Assembly: GCF_010015445.1 (NCBI RefSeq)
Contig: NC_053120.1
Span: forward strand, 18,626,308-18,690,307
Length of the DNA: 64,000 nucleotides
Direction: 5' to 3'
DNA from: Perca fluviatilis
Lineage: Eukaryota; Chordata; Actinopteri; Perciformes; Percidae
The notes below the pieces were generated by a model. The model was not told the DNA's origin. It worked only from the letters and a program-made list of their open reading frames with translations, and searched no databases. Below are positions 48,490 to 59,398 of the stretch, in pieces (position 1 is the stretch's first letter; each line of letters opens with the position of its first letter). The position numbers and the translations under genes are program-made.

Positions 48490-49981
48490 CCAAAGATCCA
48501 CTGATGTGAAACACCTCTTCACTATATCTATAATCTGTATAAATAGACCTACTTACAGTGGATTCTGATTAAATAAATTGATGGTGATCATTTAAAACAA
48601 GTAGGATAAAGAATATAATATGGTAAGTATTTTTCTGGCCTCAGGTTGCGAAAAGGTCAACAAATTCATGTTAACCCTCAAGAGAAAGTAGCTAAAATAG
48701 ATTTACTCTAAGGCAGTGCTTTGACAGCTCTCATTCCAGTCTGTACAAACAGTTTGAAATGCAATCAAATGTCGTCTGTTTCCAATTTTTAACAGAAAGT
48801 TTCAGTCATGTCACCTGTCTAGGCTGCCTATGTTTACTGGGAACCAAGAGTAGAAGTTTGAATTCCACATCTCGTTTTTTTAATAACATTTTACTGTGAC
48901 ATAGCCTTTCTCTTTCACCCAGACACTTAGGCATGCAGCTTTTGGCTGCCTGAGTGTGTAAGGCCAAAGTCCAAAGTGTTTCATTATTCTATTTGTTGCA
49001 GAAAAATTAGCAATACCTACACCCTTTTGTTTTGTAATCACTACCATCCCTGATTCCAAGCTGTACTGCAATCATAAATAAGTCCAGTACATGTTTAAAG
49101 CAAAACACCATGCATAAAATCAACGCTATTTTATTACAATTGTCAAAAATAATACAAATGTCCGTCGTGCTACATCAAACTACTGCTTCAAAAGGAATAA
49201 CATATTTAATCAAAATTGATCAATATTTTATATTTCTGAGGGAAAAACCATTAAAAAAAATCTGTTCCTTGTATGTGTGACAGATACTGTCCTCATTTTC
49301 ATGCTAGGCCCAAGTCCTCCACGCATGAAATATGTATTATGGCCATATGAAAAAAAACAAAGACAACAAAAACAAAATGCAGATTGATTTGTTTTGATTA
49401 AACTTAGGGGGAATTAATTCCCTGTACCACAAAGGAGATAAAGAAAGTGGTGTGCGTGTTGCTTTCTACTCATTTCGACAGTAATAACCTGTAATGAAGT
49501 TGACAATCAGAGAGAAATACTGACCTCTACTGTAGCTCATGTGCTAAGTCAAGCACCCAAAGTGTAGTACAAATACACACTGTACTGCAGTACATTCAGT
49601 TGGGATTACAAGCATTCTGCTAATCTAGCAGGTCTGCTGAATAGACATTAAATGTTTCTGGAAATATTGGTGGGGACATGTTTAATCTGTTAACCCTTCA
49701 AAGTGAACAACAGGTAACTTTTTTAAGAGGCCTCAGTCTTCAATAATCATCTTGCCAAGTCAGTAAACCCTGTTGAAGTCCTTCAATGTAACATCACTAC
49801 TGTATCAGCACAGACATCCATCACTTCTACACTGAATGTCATCTGTCTTGATGCACCAAATACATTTACAGTTACTTCAGATCAACGCACCGTGGACCCG
49901 AAGTGCTGACGGCGAGCAGTCTCATTTGGATGTTCACCTCACAGCTTTCATGTGAAAGAATTGTTATCCATCCTCTTGTCC
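48490..49981. other. Non-coding, probable 3' UTR and downstream of dynlt2b
   Basis: Below the dynlt2b stop (49982) the minus strand has an AATAAA at about 49129-49134 that could end the transcript, giving a ~850-base 3' UTR. Nothing else is recognised in the stretch. Confidence 0.35.
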
Positions 49982-50029
49982 TCAGTAGTAATAGCTTCCG
50001 AAAACTGCCACCACACAGAACAAGCTGTC
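49982..50029 (-). CDS. dynlt2b: dynlt2b exon 5 (last)
   Basis: 48 bases after acceptor GGGTACAG; encodes DSLFCVVAVFGSYYY and TGA (49982-49984). The orthologous end in human is FGCFYY. Confidence 0.9.
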   Translation of the reverse strand, partial: DSLFCVVAVFGSYYY

Positions 50030-53000
50030 CTGTACCCAGAGGTAAAACACAGTTTATTGGAGAAAAAAAAGAGCTCCCTCCTGACATCTAAGTGAAGAGA
50101 ACAAAGACACCTACGTTCATGAAAACATCTTCTGCATAGTTGTCTGTGTCAGCATCCCACAAACACCTTGAAGACATCCTGGTAAAACACATGAGAAGGT
50201 CATGGATTCAATTTTAAAGGTCTAAACTACTACTTAAAAAACCTTTTACAATGTAATGCAAAATACCCTTTAAATCAACACTATTTTTTATATTTACTAT
50301 ATAAAAATGTTGTTTCACTGAGTCAGAGGGAGGTTCCAACTCTGGTATTTTTGAGAGCTTCATTTACATACAAGAGGTAAATATATTAATAACACCTATT
50401 AATATAATTAAATCTAATAAAACACTACTAAACTACAGACACAAACATTAGTTGAGTCAATACATATCTGACAGCGCTGATAAAAATCAAACATTGTGGT
50501 ATTGATTTATCTAAGTTTACCTCAACTACCTACATAACCACTACATTTTATGTCACCATTTTTTTTTATTTAGCAGGGTATTTATTTACTAACTAGGGGT
50601 GTAGGAAAAAAATCAATACACTTGAGTATCGCGATATTTTATTTAGCAATACTGTATCGATTTTCAAAAAAGCAATATCAATTAAAAAGTTGTTTTTCTT
50701 TTAGTTTATGTGCAAAAATATTCACGTAAGACAGTGGTTCACGTTTATGTTGTGTTTAAACCCCCTACTGCTAGATGGCTATGCTGAGACGCACCACTAG
50801 TGTCCTTGCCTAACAGTGCCTGACTTTTTGCTAGAAGCTAACAATGTATCTATGGCTGAACTTTGGCCTACTTTAGCATATAAAGATTCACTCACTAAGA
50901 ACCTGTGAACCACAATCCCAAACTGGCAGCTTGATTTTCTGTGTACTGTACTGCTTACCTAAATTAAATGTCTTTGACTTTTATGCACACAGTTTTTCTA
51001 AAATTATACTTAAAAAAATCCCAATATCTCGCCTTACGCACAGTATCGAAATATATTGCAATATATTGAATCGTGACCCATGTATCGTGATACGTATCAT
51101 ATCACCAGATTCTTGCCAATACACAGCCCTATTACTAACATTAACATTGATGATAAAAATGTGAAGAGTCAATATTAGCTACTAATCACACAGCAAAAAA
51201 GAAGGCTACACATCAGGAAATACGAGTTAAATAATGCTGTCGGCTCACTGAGTCATTGAATGGAAAAATATTCTTGGAATTCTAAAATATCTTGTTCATA
51301 CTTTTAAATACACTAAAGTTAATGTTATTGCGATAAAAGAAAATACAAAAATTTAAGCAAAATGCAACTTCAGGACAGCAGAGAGGTAAGGAAAAGGTGT
51401 GCTTATACTGCTAGAGATTCTGTGAAATACTGTACATATAGTGTGCTGTTATTGCTTCCCTGGTCTTGTGGCTTATATTGCAGCTTGAGCATCCCTGAAG
51501 TGCACAATATATACTCACATCCTCTAATTTGCTTAAATTTTGTTTATCACTGAGGAGTTAAAAATGAAAGGTTGATGGTAAGAAGAGCCAAAGTTCGAGA
51601 TAGTATCCCCACTAAAATAGCGTAGTTTTATAAAATGTAACAGCTGTTTCTTTGTTTACTACTAGCAAATTATCACTCACTTGATTCCTTGTCCTCGTTG
51701 TTCTCCAATGACCACCTGAACGACAAGCTTATATCTGTCAAACCCTGCATCTGTTAAAGAAGAGAAATGAGCTGTAATAGTGTACATCAGTAATTGTGCA
51801 ACATTTTGCAGGGACAACACAGGGATGGGTACTAATATGCTACACTTACTGTGTAGCATTTATTTAGATAAAACATTTAACTAGTAGGACTTGTTTTAAT
51901 AAAGACATGTTATTTTGTTGACTATATTTGTAATGACAAAAATGTAGTTTTAAACCATTTTATTCAGCTTCACTCTTTTGGCTAGATTTTGTATTTAGTT
52001 CACATTGCACTTGGTTTCCTTCTCCAAGAGATTCAGCATTAGACTGGGTAAACCCAGCCCGATCCGCCGGCGATTTGATTTTGCCTGCAGCTCAAGAGGT
52101 TCAATCTTAAAAGATTGAGCTTGGTCTGGTGATAGCCAGACTAATTCAGCATGGTTCTGGCAGCAAAATCAAGTTTCAGAACATCTTCAGTATGTAGTGT
52201 AGCCTGTCACCACATTCAAGAATGAACTTAAAACTCTCCTATTTGATAAAGCTTATAGTTAGGGAGTGAGGAATTGCAGTGTCCACCTAACTGGCCCAAC
52301 TGCTTCTCTTCATAATTGTTAGATTAATAATATATAACAAAAGTAGAGGGAGGCAGGGCAGCACAGCCCGATCCGGCAGGGGAGAGTTCCAAGCCCGAAC
52401 AGGCTACCTCTCCTTATGACCTGTCTCTCTTATAGAGCTGTAATCGGGCCTTAAAAGTATGGCCCGAAAAGGCCCGAGCCCGACAGAGTTCAGCCCGAGC
52501 CCGACAAGTACATTTTGATTGACAGCTTTTTAAAAGCCTGAACCCGTTTACAGCTCGACTGTACAAAAGGCCATCTAGCAGCAGTCATTAGAGTGTCGGA
52601 GAATAGCGCGGACACGCGCTTCACACCGCGAGCGGGCACACGCACCACTCGGCGGAAAAGGGAGAGAAAGAAAAGAGACTGCGCCGCACGCACACAGCTC
52701 CTTAGTCTTTCGTAAAAAATGAGTCATTTATACATGTTTTAACATCATTTATTCATGACTAACTGAGGCTATAGGCCACTTGGAAGTTGGAACAAAGAAA
52801 CAGGCTAAGTCCTCCAGAGACCAGCCTCCGTTTCACCTCCTCAGGATCCATTTTCACGCTAATCGAAACGCATCAGCTGACCGCTCATTTACCATGCAAC
52901 CCGAAGCGCAAGCCCGAGCCCGGCCCGAGCCCGTGTAAAATAATAGAAATTAAGACCGAATCCGACCGAACCCGTCGGGTCCCGTCGGGTTCGGGCAAAG

Positions 53001-54837
53001 ATCTTCAGCTCTACTCTCTTAGTTACGCTGTTATAGTTTTAGACTGCCGGAGGACTTCCTTCCTTTGACACACTGAGCTGCTCGCTCTCCCTTTCTATTA
53101 CCATTTGTGTGCATCCCGTCCCAGAAATGCTTGTTACTAATCCTAGCTTCTGGGGAGTTTACTCCCCGGAGTCCTTATGTTTTTTCACCCAGCGTATTTC
53201 CTTGGAGAACGTTGGCACCAAGATCCTGGTTGCCTGGTTGCAGCTGTCGCCGTGGTCCTGCTGCACTCCCTGCTGAGCTCTGCGGTGCCCTGCAATGTCA
53301 TGCTGCATCCTGCTAAACCCTGCTGCTTCCTACTACGTCCATCCATGCTCTGCTGGGCCACGCTACATCCTGTAACGCCCTGCAGCGCCCTGATATGACA
53401 TGAACTACTACGACTACCATTTGAAGTCACTGTTCCATTATTAATGTGACTATTATCGCCACTGTTCATCATATCCCCAACCGGCACCGTCAGACACCGC
53501 CTACCAAGAGCCTGGGTCTGTCCGAGGTTTCTTCCCAAGAGGGAGTTTTTCCTCGCCACTGTCGCACTGCTTGCTCTTGAGGGAATTACTGTAATTGTTG
53601 GAATTGTTGGGGCTTTGTAAATTATAGAGTGTGGTCTAGACCTACTCTATCTGTAAAGTGTCTCGAGATAACTCGTGTTATGATTTGATACTATAAATAA
53701 AATTGAATTGAAAAATTGACAATCAGGAGGATAGTGAATGTATAAAACTTCTTATGATACATTTCCAAAGTAATCTAGGTTACCCCAAAAGGTTCAATCA
53801 TTACTTTTTCACCATCTAATTTTGTTTAGTTCTATTTTGTTGGAGGCTCATTTTGCTTGCTGTGTATTCTGCCTACATCAGTTTGTGAATTAACACAACT
53901 GAGTAACACTACTTCTGTTTTCTTACTGTTATTCAAATACAGTAGGTACAGGTATGATAGTTTTTGCTTATATTTACTGTATTTAAAACAGTACTTGAAT
54001 GTTCTATCCTTTTGAGTTATAACACAAGAAAGGGAGAAAGCATCATTCACTCACTCTTCACTTTGTCCTTAATGCCATCTGCCAGTGAACGGGACAGCTC
54101 TGGGACTTCCTCTGGATCATACAGCATCCCAGACAGTCGCTCCCTCACAATTTCACGAATGCACTCCTTCACAATGGCTGGCTTAAACCTGGATGATTAA
54201 ACAGTGAGCAACAAGGTAGAATATTAACTTCAATCAGCTACCAAAGGCCACAACTGATCAACCTCTCTCAGTGATTTTTTATTAATGGCCCACACTATAT
54301 TTTAGTAACGTGTTTTACATTCTGTAGCCTATATTTTATATTCTTAATCTTATACTTATGAAGTACGTACTTAATATTCTAATTTTAGATGTTTGTGTTT
54401 TAAATTTAGTGCCTAATTCTTACCCTAGCTAGGTAAACAGTGAAGCAGACAAGTGCATTATCGTTACGACTTAATGTCGCTAACGTTACCAACATTAGGC
54501 TGGTGACTGGAGACATTTCCCCTCACATTGTCCTACAGCCATTAGCTAGCTAGCTAACTAGCTAATGTTATTTTGCTAACTAGCTAGCTACAGTATTGAC
54601 GCCGATCTTTACGGTTAATGTTAAAATGGCACAACACGTTTAGTTAGTTAGCTACACTAAAAAACAACTAAATAGTGGCTACCTGAGCGAACAAAACATA
54701 CAGCTAGATAGCTAGCTAAGTTAGCTATAAACTCGCTGGCTAAAAGCTAACTTCACCTGTAGCTAATAAATACCATTTTGACCAACTCACTTGTACTGAT
54801 GATTAGGTCGTATGAGGTATGTATCGGACCCTTCCAT
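49982..54837 (-). CDS. dynlt2b: Dynein light chain Tctex-type 2B (TCTEX1D2-like), five exons
   Basis: A light chain of cytoplasmic dynein-2, which drives retrograde intraflagellar transport in cilia. Exons on the minus strand: 54837-54791, 54188-54055, 51750-51681, 50178-50115, 50029-49982. All junctions have GT-AG and phases agree; total 363 bases = 120 aa plus stop (human protein is about 142 aa). The Tctex-1 fold core is complete: FKPAIVKECIREIV, YDPEEVPELSRSLADGIKDK, GFDRYKLVVQVVIGEQRGQG, CLWDADTDNYAEDVFMN, then DSLFCVVAVFGSYYY. Each block follows the human TCTEX1D2 pattern closely. Introns host two MITEs. An X-box-like motif lies 139 bases upstream of the ATG. Confidence 0.93.
50115..50178 (-). 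CDS. dynlt2b: dynlt2b exon 4
   Basis: 64 bases after acceptor TTTTACCAG; encodes MSSRCLWDADTDNYAEDVFM and Asn, then donor GTAGGT. Confidence 0.9.
50594..51131. mobile_element. hAT-type MITE in dynlt2b intron 3
   Basis: The perfect 8-base target duplication TTACTAAC (50586-50593, 51132-51139) flanks ends TAGGGGTGTA and TACACAGCCCTA. The interior carries diverged inverted ATCGCGATA / TATCGTGATA words. No transposase. Confidence 0.85.
51681..51750 (-). CDS. dynlt2b: dynlt2b exon 3
   Basis: 70 bases after acceptor TTTAACAG; encodes AGFDRYKLVVQVVIGEQRGQ and the residues GI, then donor GTGAGT. Confidence 0.93.
52190..53713 (-). repeat. Interspersed repeat family C, minus-strand copy with nested MITE
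   Basis: The part 53110-53713 is the reverse-oriented relative of 45810-46330 and ends in AATTTTATTTATAG (minus) words, here seen as CTATAAATAAAATTGAATTG. The upstream part (52190-52432 and 53022-53110) reads on across a nested hAT MITE, with CCTATTTGATAAAGCTTATAG near 52230 and TAGTTACGCTGTTATAG after the MITE. The family is common in fish; its class is not assigned here. The 124-codon minus frame 53185-53559 belongs to it. Confidence 0.7.
52433..53013. mobile_element. hAT-type MITE nested in repeat C (dynlt2b intron 2)
   Basis: Perfect 8-base duplication CTCTCTTA (52425-52432, 53014-53021) surrounds ends TAGAGCTG and CAGCTCTA. The subterminal regions are rich in GCCCGAGCCCG. No transposase. 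Because it interrupts repeat C, it is the younger insertion. Confidence 0.85.
54055..54188 (-). CDS. dynlt2b: dynlt2b exon 2
   Basis: 134 bases after acceptor CATCCAG; encodes FKPAIVKECI through GIKDKVK, then donor GTGAGT. Confidence 0.93.
54791..54837 (-). CDS. dynlt2b: dynlt2b exon 1
   Basis: 47 bases, encodes MEGSDTYLIRPNHQY and two bases of Lys16, then donor GTGAGT. The start is supported by the IRPN motif just after it, as in orthologues. Confidence 0.9.
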
Positions 54838-54975
54838 CGCACGTCAATAAAGTAACGCTAGCTAGCTAGGTAAAACCCTACTGCCTATGGTAAAACCATA
54901 TACAACAAGCAACAGGAAATAAAGAAGTTAGCTAGACTTGCTAACAAGCTAGCTAATCGTTGCAGAGTTTCATCC

Positions 54976-54989
54976 GTTACCATAGCGAC
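54976..54989 (-). promoter_or_regulatory. RFX X-box-like motif upstream of dynlt2b
   Basis: GTTACCATAGCGAC fits the X-box GTNRCC N(0-3) RGYAAC with a perfect first half-site, a two-base spacer and one mismatch (G for A) in the second half. It is 139 bases upstream of the dynlt2b ATG, the usual distance for RFX-controlled ciliary genes. Confidence 0.55.
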
Positions 54990-55632
54990 GTAATTTCCTA
55001 TCTTCCGGTTTCAAAATAAGAGTACGGTAAATACGTTTGTACTGGCATCGTTTACCTAACTTCATGGCGTAGGCTACTTAAACCACGTATATATATATAA
55101 TATTTGTTTTACGTTTAGCTAGCTATATCCGATTCTAGTAAAGCCTTTTTCATTTCACCTCATTGCCTTTACTTTACAACATGCACTGGTATCAGTCCAG
55201 GGTTGGTATCCAAAAATGTAATGCCAATTCACTACCACCATTTTCATCATGATTTCTGAACTCCTGCTTTCAAGACAAGGCCTCATCAACTGCAGCCCAA
55301 TCAGAACATCTCATTTGGCTGCACTTACCTGAGAAAAGCAGCACAAAAGTGCACTGATTTCAGAAGCAAATTGACTACTTTCTGGTTTTAAAGATCAGTC
55401 TCCACCTTTGATAGCATAGGGATAGCACTATCCTGGCACATTCTCACGATGCTCACCATTCTCCCATTCTTGCTTGTTTTGGCTAAGATAGGAAGGTTAG
55501 ATTTAAATGACACAAAATTTAAAGGAAAAGGTAAGGTATTTCCACATTAGGGTTCAGGTAAATATTATTCTTAATCTCCAAGATAAAAGACAAAGAAGAC
55601 AGGGCAATGTTGCATGAATACAACTGGAAATT

Positions 55633-55643
55633 GTTTCAGTTTC
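55633..55643 (-). promoter_or_regulatory. Distal IRF/ISRE-like element, RTP-like copy 1
   Basis: GTTTCAGTTTC; its complement GAAACTGAAAC fits the GAAANNGAAA core bound by IRF factors. The same word in the same context (CAACTGGAAA...TGCAGTCCTTCACT) occurs upstream of copy 2. Confidence 0.55.
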
Positions 55644-55729
55644 ATTTCTTTTGCAGTCCTTCACTAGTGAGTGCTTTAAAGAGATCAAAACTACACCCGA
55701 AACTTAAGGAAACCAGGTGTACACTTTTA

Positions 55730-55743
55730 AGTTTCATTTCCCC
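55730..55743 (-). promoter_or_regulatory. Proximal ISRE-like element, copy 1 (one base short)
   Basis: AGTTTCATTTCCCC sits in the same context as the perfect ISRE of copy 2 (ACACTTTTA before it) but lacks one T, so the GAAA cores are five instead of six bases apart. Confidence 0.45.
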
Positions 55744-55881
55744 TTAACTCTGTATTGATAGACTTATGGTCTCGCAACCTAGGCATGATGACTCATTCTC
55801 ACAAGTTGTTTGTATACTGTGCAGAACAGCTGTCAGTGTTTTGTATCTTCCTGATCCACCAGCACTACTGGAACTGACAGG

Positions 55882-56024
55882 ATGGCAGAGCCAGAGTGGA
55901 CAAGTATCTTCCAGATTACAGCAAGGGATCTTAAAGACTCCTGGCGTCTGGAATTTGATGAAAGTATTGTGCCTAACCGCCAACAACCGGGCTGGAAGAA
56001 GTCTATTGTTTACACAAGTGCACG
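55882..56024 (+). CDS. RTP-like copy 1, exon 1
   Basis: 143 bases, ATG after GACAGG; ends in two bases of Arg48, donor GTCAGT. Confidence 0.88.
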
Positions 56025-56864
56025 GTCAGTGTGATGGACTAATGTTGTATGTATGTTCAGTATAGTATATGCCAGGTTAATATACTGTAAATGTTAGTTT
56101 AGTCAGTGGATGCTTTAGGTTAATTAAGGTTTGAGTGTATGTGTACATGCATTGTATAAGTTGTGTGGACAAAAATCACACATTATGGTGACTTACTCGT
56201 GTGGATTTATGGGGGGGGGGAATTGGTCCCCACAAACCACTATATTTTAGGGAACAGACTTGTTTTGGGTTAAGGTTAGGTTTGGGTAATGGTCAGGTTA
56301 GGGTTCAGGGTATCAATGTAAGTTAATGCCATGTCTAGTGTGACAAAAGCTGGGCTATAGAGTTATAGTTATATTGACGGAGAAATAATATCATTGGTAG
56401 AGTTTGACCTCAGTTGATGGACAAAAGTGTCAGAACAAAGATTATTCTGCTTCCAAATGTTTCTATAGCTGATACTTGAGTTTCCAGTGTAAATTAAATT
56501 TGGTTGGTTGTCATTTTGTTAAAGGTTCAACTGCAGCGAGTGTGGAAGACGCTGGTCTTCCAACAAGGTGATGGTGGTCTGCAACATGCGCCTGGCATAC
56601 GGGCAGGGCGTTGTAAAGGTGAGGCCCTCCCGTCAGAACTGTAAGATTTGCAGCGACGCTCCGATGGAGAAGCCAAGCATCACCTCAGAGAACATCAAAC
56701 CCCTCCTGCAGAATCTGGTGGAGAAGATAAGAATCAAATGCTACAATGAAGACCTGGGCAGAAAGAAGAAGCCCTTTAGAAGCTTTGATGCCAAAAGTCC
56801 CCATGAGCCTGCTCATTGTGAGGCCTGTATGCAAGGCATCTGTCCAAAGACAAAGTTATATTAG
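55882..56864 (+). CDS. Receptor-transporting-protein-like gene, copy 1 (3CxxC zinc finger)
   Basis: Exons 55882-56024 and 56525-56864 join to 160 aa. The protein is essentially one zf-3CxxC domain: MAEPEWTSIFQ start, LEFDE, then C51-x2-C54, W58, C87-x2-C90, a Cys in KCYNEDLG and the C-x2-C-x4-C cluster HCEACMQGIC near the end. RTP proteins help odorant/taste receptors reach the surface in mammals, and RTP4 and fish rtp3 are interferon-induced. Unlike mammalian RTPs, no C-terminal membrane segment is present. Intron 500 bases, GT-AG. It forms a tandem pair with the next gene. The name rtp3-like is plausible but not provable from sequence alone. Confidence 0.88.
56525..56864 (+). CDS. RTP-like copy 1, exon 2
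   Basis: Acceptor GTTAAAG; starts at the first zinc-finger Cys pair and ends TAG at 56862-56864. A poly(A) signal AATAAA is at about 57069. Confidence 0.88.
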
Positions 56865-57673
56865 CAAAGCGTCAGTTGTATTAGACTTTCCCTCCTGTCA
56901 TTATGTTACATTGTATTGCTTGCATCTTTTTATATGATAAAGTGCATGTAAGCTTTCATAAATGATTTATTCTTGTTGTTTTTTTTCCTGTTTTTTGTCT
57001 TCTCAAAAGCATTAAACAAGCCTTCTCTTAAACAGAAATGTGTTAGATAATCAAAGGTTATGCAAGCAATAAACTAAATGTATTTGTGTTTCATGGTGTG
57101 GGTATTTTTGTGTTTTCAATTAAATTGGTCTAATTTATTTATTATTTGTAAAGAAAAAAATATTTGAATGTGCAGATAAATATTTTAGAAAACTGGGATA
57201 TTGTACATACGTATACATAAAAACAGCAATGTTAAGCACCATTTACTTGCACTTGTAGTTCCTTCACTAATAGCTGAATGTGACTCAAGATAATGTGTAA
57301 ACAGTGAGGGCAGTCATGATATTGGCTATAAGAATTATTCATTACACAATCAAACTGATAAACACTTTTAATCTCTTGTTTCTAATGACGAACAAAACAG
57401 AAGTTAAAATCTGACTTTAAATTAAAATTGAATCATGCACAGGAGAAGAAGGTAGAAATGTTTGAGGAGTGACTCCCATTTCTCCATGTGGAAATGATGA
57501 TAGTGGATCAATTACAGTAAATTAAAATTACTTCTGCAAAATTATGCCATCTGTTTGAATAAAATTATAGTAAACAGTATATTAGTGTTCATCTCCTGCA
57601 AGACAAAAGACATAGAAGACAAGGCAGCATAATACCAGCAAGTGGCAGTGTTGCATCACTACAACTGGAAAAT

Positions 57674-57684
57674 GTTTCAGTTTC
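57674..57684 (-). promoter_or_regulatory. Distal IRF/ISRE-like element, RTP-like copy 2
   Basis: GTTTCAGTTTC as in copy 1. A SINE now separates it from the proximal element. Confidence 0.55.
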
Positions 57685-57783
57685 ATTTATCTTGCAGTCC
57701 TTCACTTGGGAGTTAATCCACACATATCGTATGTATGTGATATATTAGTAAATTAAAAGACTTCCACCCAAACCCACACAATT

Positions 57784-57982
57784 CTTTTTTTAAAGATAAT
57801 TTTTTGTGCTTTTTTGCCTTTATTGTATAGGATGGCTTAAGACAGGAAAGTGGGGGAGAGAGAGAGAGAGAGAGAGAGCAGCAAAGGGCAGTGGGTCAGA
57901 ATCTAACCCGGCCCGCTGCAGCAAGGACTGAGCCTATGTACATGGGCGCATGCTCAACCCGGTTGAGCTACCAAGGTGCCCC
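57784..57982 (-). repeat. tRNA-derived SINE (family A, copy 3) in the copy-2 promoter region
   Basis: Minus-strand head GGTAGCTCAACCGGGTTGAGC, then CAGTCCTTGCTGCAGCGGGC, CTGACCCACTGCCCTTTGCTGC, a CT repeat (57858-57880 as GA) and an A-rich end. It is absent from the matching place of copy 1. Confidence 0.7.
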
Positions 57983-58081
57983 CAAACACAAACAAGCAAG
58001 TTACATTTTCATTGCATAAGCTTTCCCTCTCTTTATTTCTGTGTATAAACAAAACTTAAGGAAACAAGGTTTACACTTTTA

Positions 58082-58094
58082 AGTTTCATTTTCC
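58082..58094 (-). promoter_or_regulatory. Perfect ISRE upstream of RTP-like copy 2
   Basis: AGTTTCATTTTCC equals the interferon-stimulated response element AGTTTCNNTTTC. It lies about 110 bases before the ATG. RTP4 in mammals and rtp3 in fish are known interferon-stimulated genes. Confidence 0.7.
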
Positions 58095-58202
58095 CCAGAA
58101 TCTATAGTCATGATGAGTCATTTTACAAGCTGTTTGTATACTGTGCAGATCAGCTGTTGTCTCATCTCTTCCTCAGCCACCAGCAACACTGACACTGACA
58201 GG

Positions 58203-58351
58203 ATGGCACAGCCAGAGTGGACATGTATCTTCCAGATGAAAACAAAAGATCTTAAACAAGGAGACACCTGGCGTCTGGAGTTTGATGAAATTATTGTACC
58301 TGACTGCCCAAACCCAGGCTGGGAGCAGTACATCAGGAACACATGTGCAAG
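58203..58351 (+). CDS. RTP-like copy 2, exon 1
   Basis: 149 bases; ends in AG of Arg50, donor GTCAGTGTG, identical to copy 1. Confidence 0.88.
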
Positions 58352-59262
58352 GTCAGTGTGCTGGACTACTGTTAATCACTGTAGCTGTATATTATCTATT
58401 GTGTTTGTTACTTAGGTTAATATAACTTATAGTTTAGTTGATGGATTTGATTTATTAAGATGTGTGTGTATTTATACGCACTTGTACCACTGTAATGTTT
58501 TATATATAAAGTTTTGAACAAACTGATTGCTATCTAAAGTGTTGGTGGAGTGACAGTCGCACTCTCTCTGTTGGTTGTAAATCAAGCTTTTCCTGTTTTT
58601 TGGTGCTCTAGTGCAACGTCTAGTAGTTCTACATGACGTATATAGAACCTTTAAGTTGTGAGGACAAATATCTTTGTGATTTGGGGACAAAAACTTACAT
58701 TTTAGGGAAAGGATAAGGGTTAGGTTAAGGTTAAGGAAATTATATTAAGTTCATGTAATGCCCAGTGTGACAAAAACTGGGTTATTGTAGCATTAGAGTT
58801 ATATTTAGAAACAAAATAATGTTATTGGTAGGACCATAGATTTTGAATGACAGATAAAGAGTGTCATTTTGTTAAAGGGCCAGTTCATACTTTTTTTCTT
58901 AGACTTAACTGTATCCTATGTAATTTTCAAGGTTCAAATGCACCAAGTGTGGAAGAGGCTGGCCTTCCAACCGGGTGATGGTGGTCTTTCACATGCGCCT
59001 GACATCCGGGCATGGCGTTGTCAAGGTGAGGCCCTTCTGTCAGAATTGCAAGCAGTGCAGCGATGCTCCAATGGAGAAGCCCAAAATCACCTCAGAGAAC
59101 ATCGACATCCTCCTGGAGAATCTGGTGGAGAAGATAAGAATCAAATGCTACCATGAAGACCTGGGCAAAGGACACAGGCCTTTTATTAGCCTGGATGTCA
59201 AAAGTCCCCATGAGCCTGCTCATTGTGAGGCCTGCATAGCAGGCATCTGTACAAGGAATTGA
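58203..59262 (+). CDS. Receptor-transporting-protein-like gene, copy 2 (3CxxC zinc finger)
   Basis: Exons 58203-58351 and 58932-59262 join to 159 aa. The layout equals copy 1: MAQPEWTCIFQ, LEFDE, C53-x2-C56, W60, C86 and C89-x2-C92, KCYHEDLG, HCEACIAGIC, TGA at 59260-59262. It differs from copy 1 by a two-residue insertion (DLKQGDTW) and many substitutions, but introns and flanks are also alignable, so it is a whole-gene tandem duplicate about 2.3 kb away. It has a perfect ISRE upstream and a Tc1 element in its 3' UTR. No C-terminal membrane segment. Confidence 0.88.
58932..59262 (+). CDS. RTP-like copy 2, exon 2
   Basis: Acceptor ATTTTCAAG; begins with the completed Arg codon and FKCTKCGRGW. 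Confidence 0.88.
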
Positions 59263-59398
59263 GCTTGTGTGGCTTTTAAGACAGCCTTGTTAATAACTTA
59301 AAAGAATAATTATTATTTGTTAGCTCATATTAACAAAGCATTATAAGACTTCCTCCTGTTATTCTGTTTCATTGCATTGTGCCCTTTATATATATATA

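Noticed and set aside
53185..53559. 124-codon minus-strand ORF
   Set aside because: Same repeat C segment in opposite orientation.
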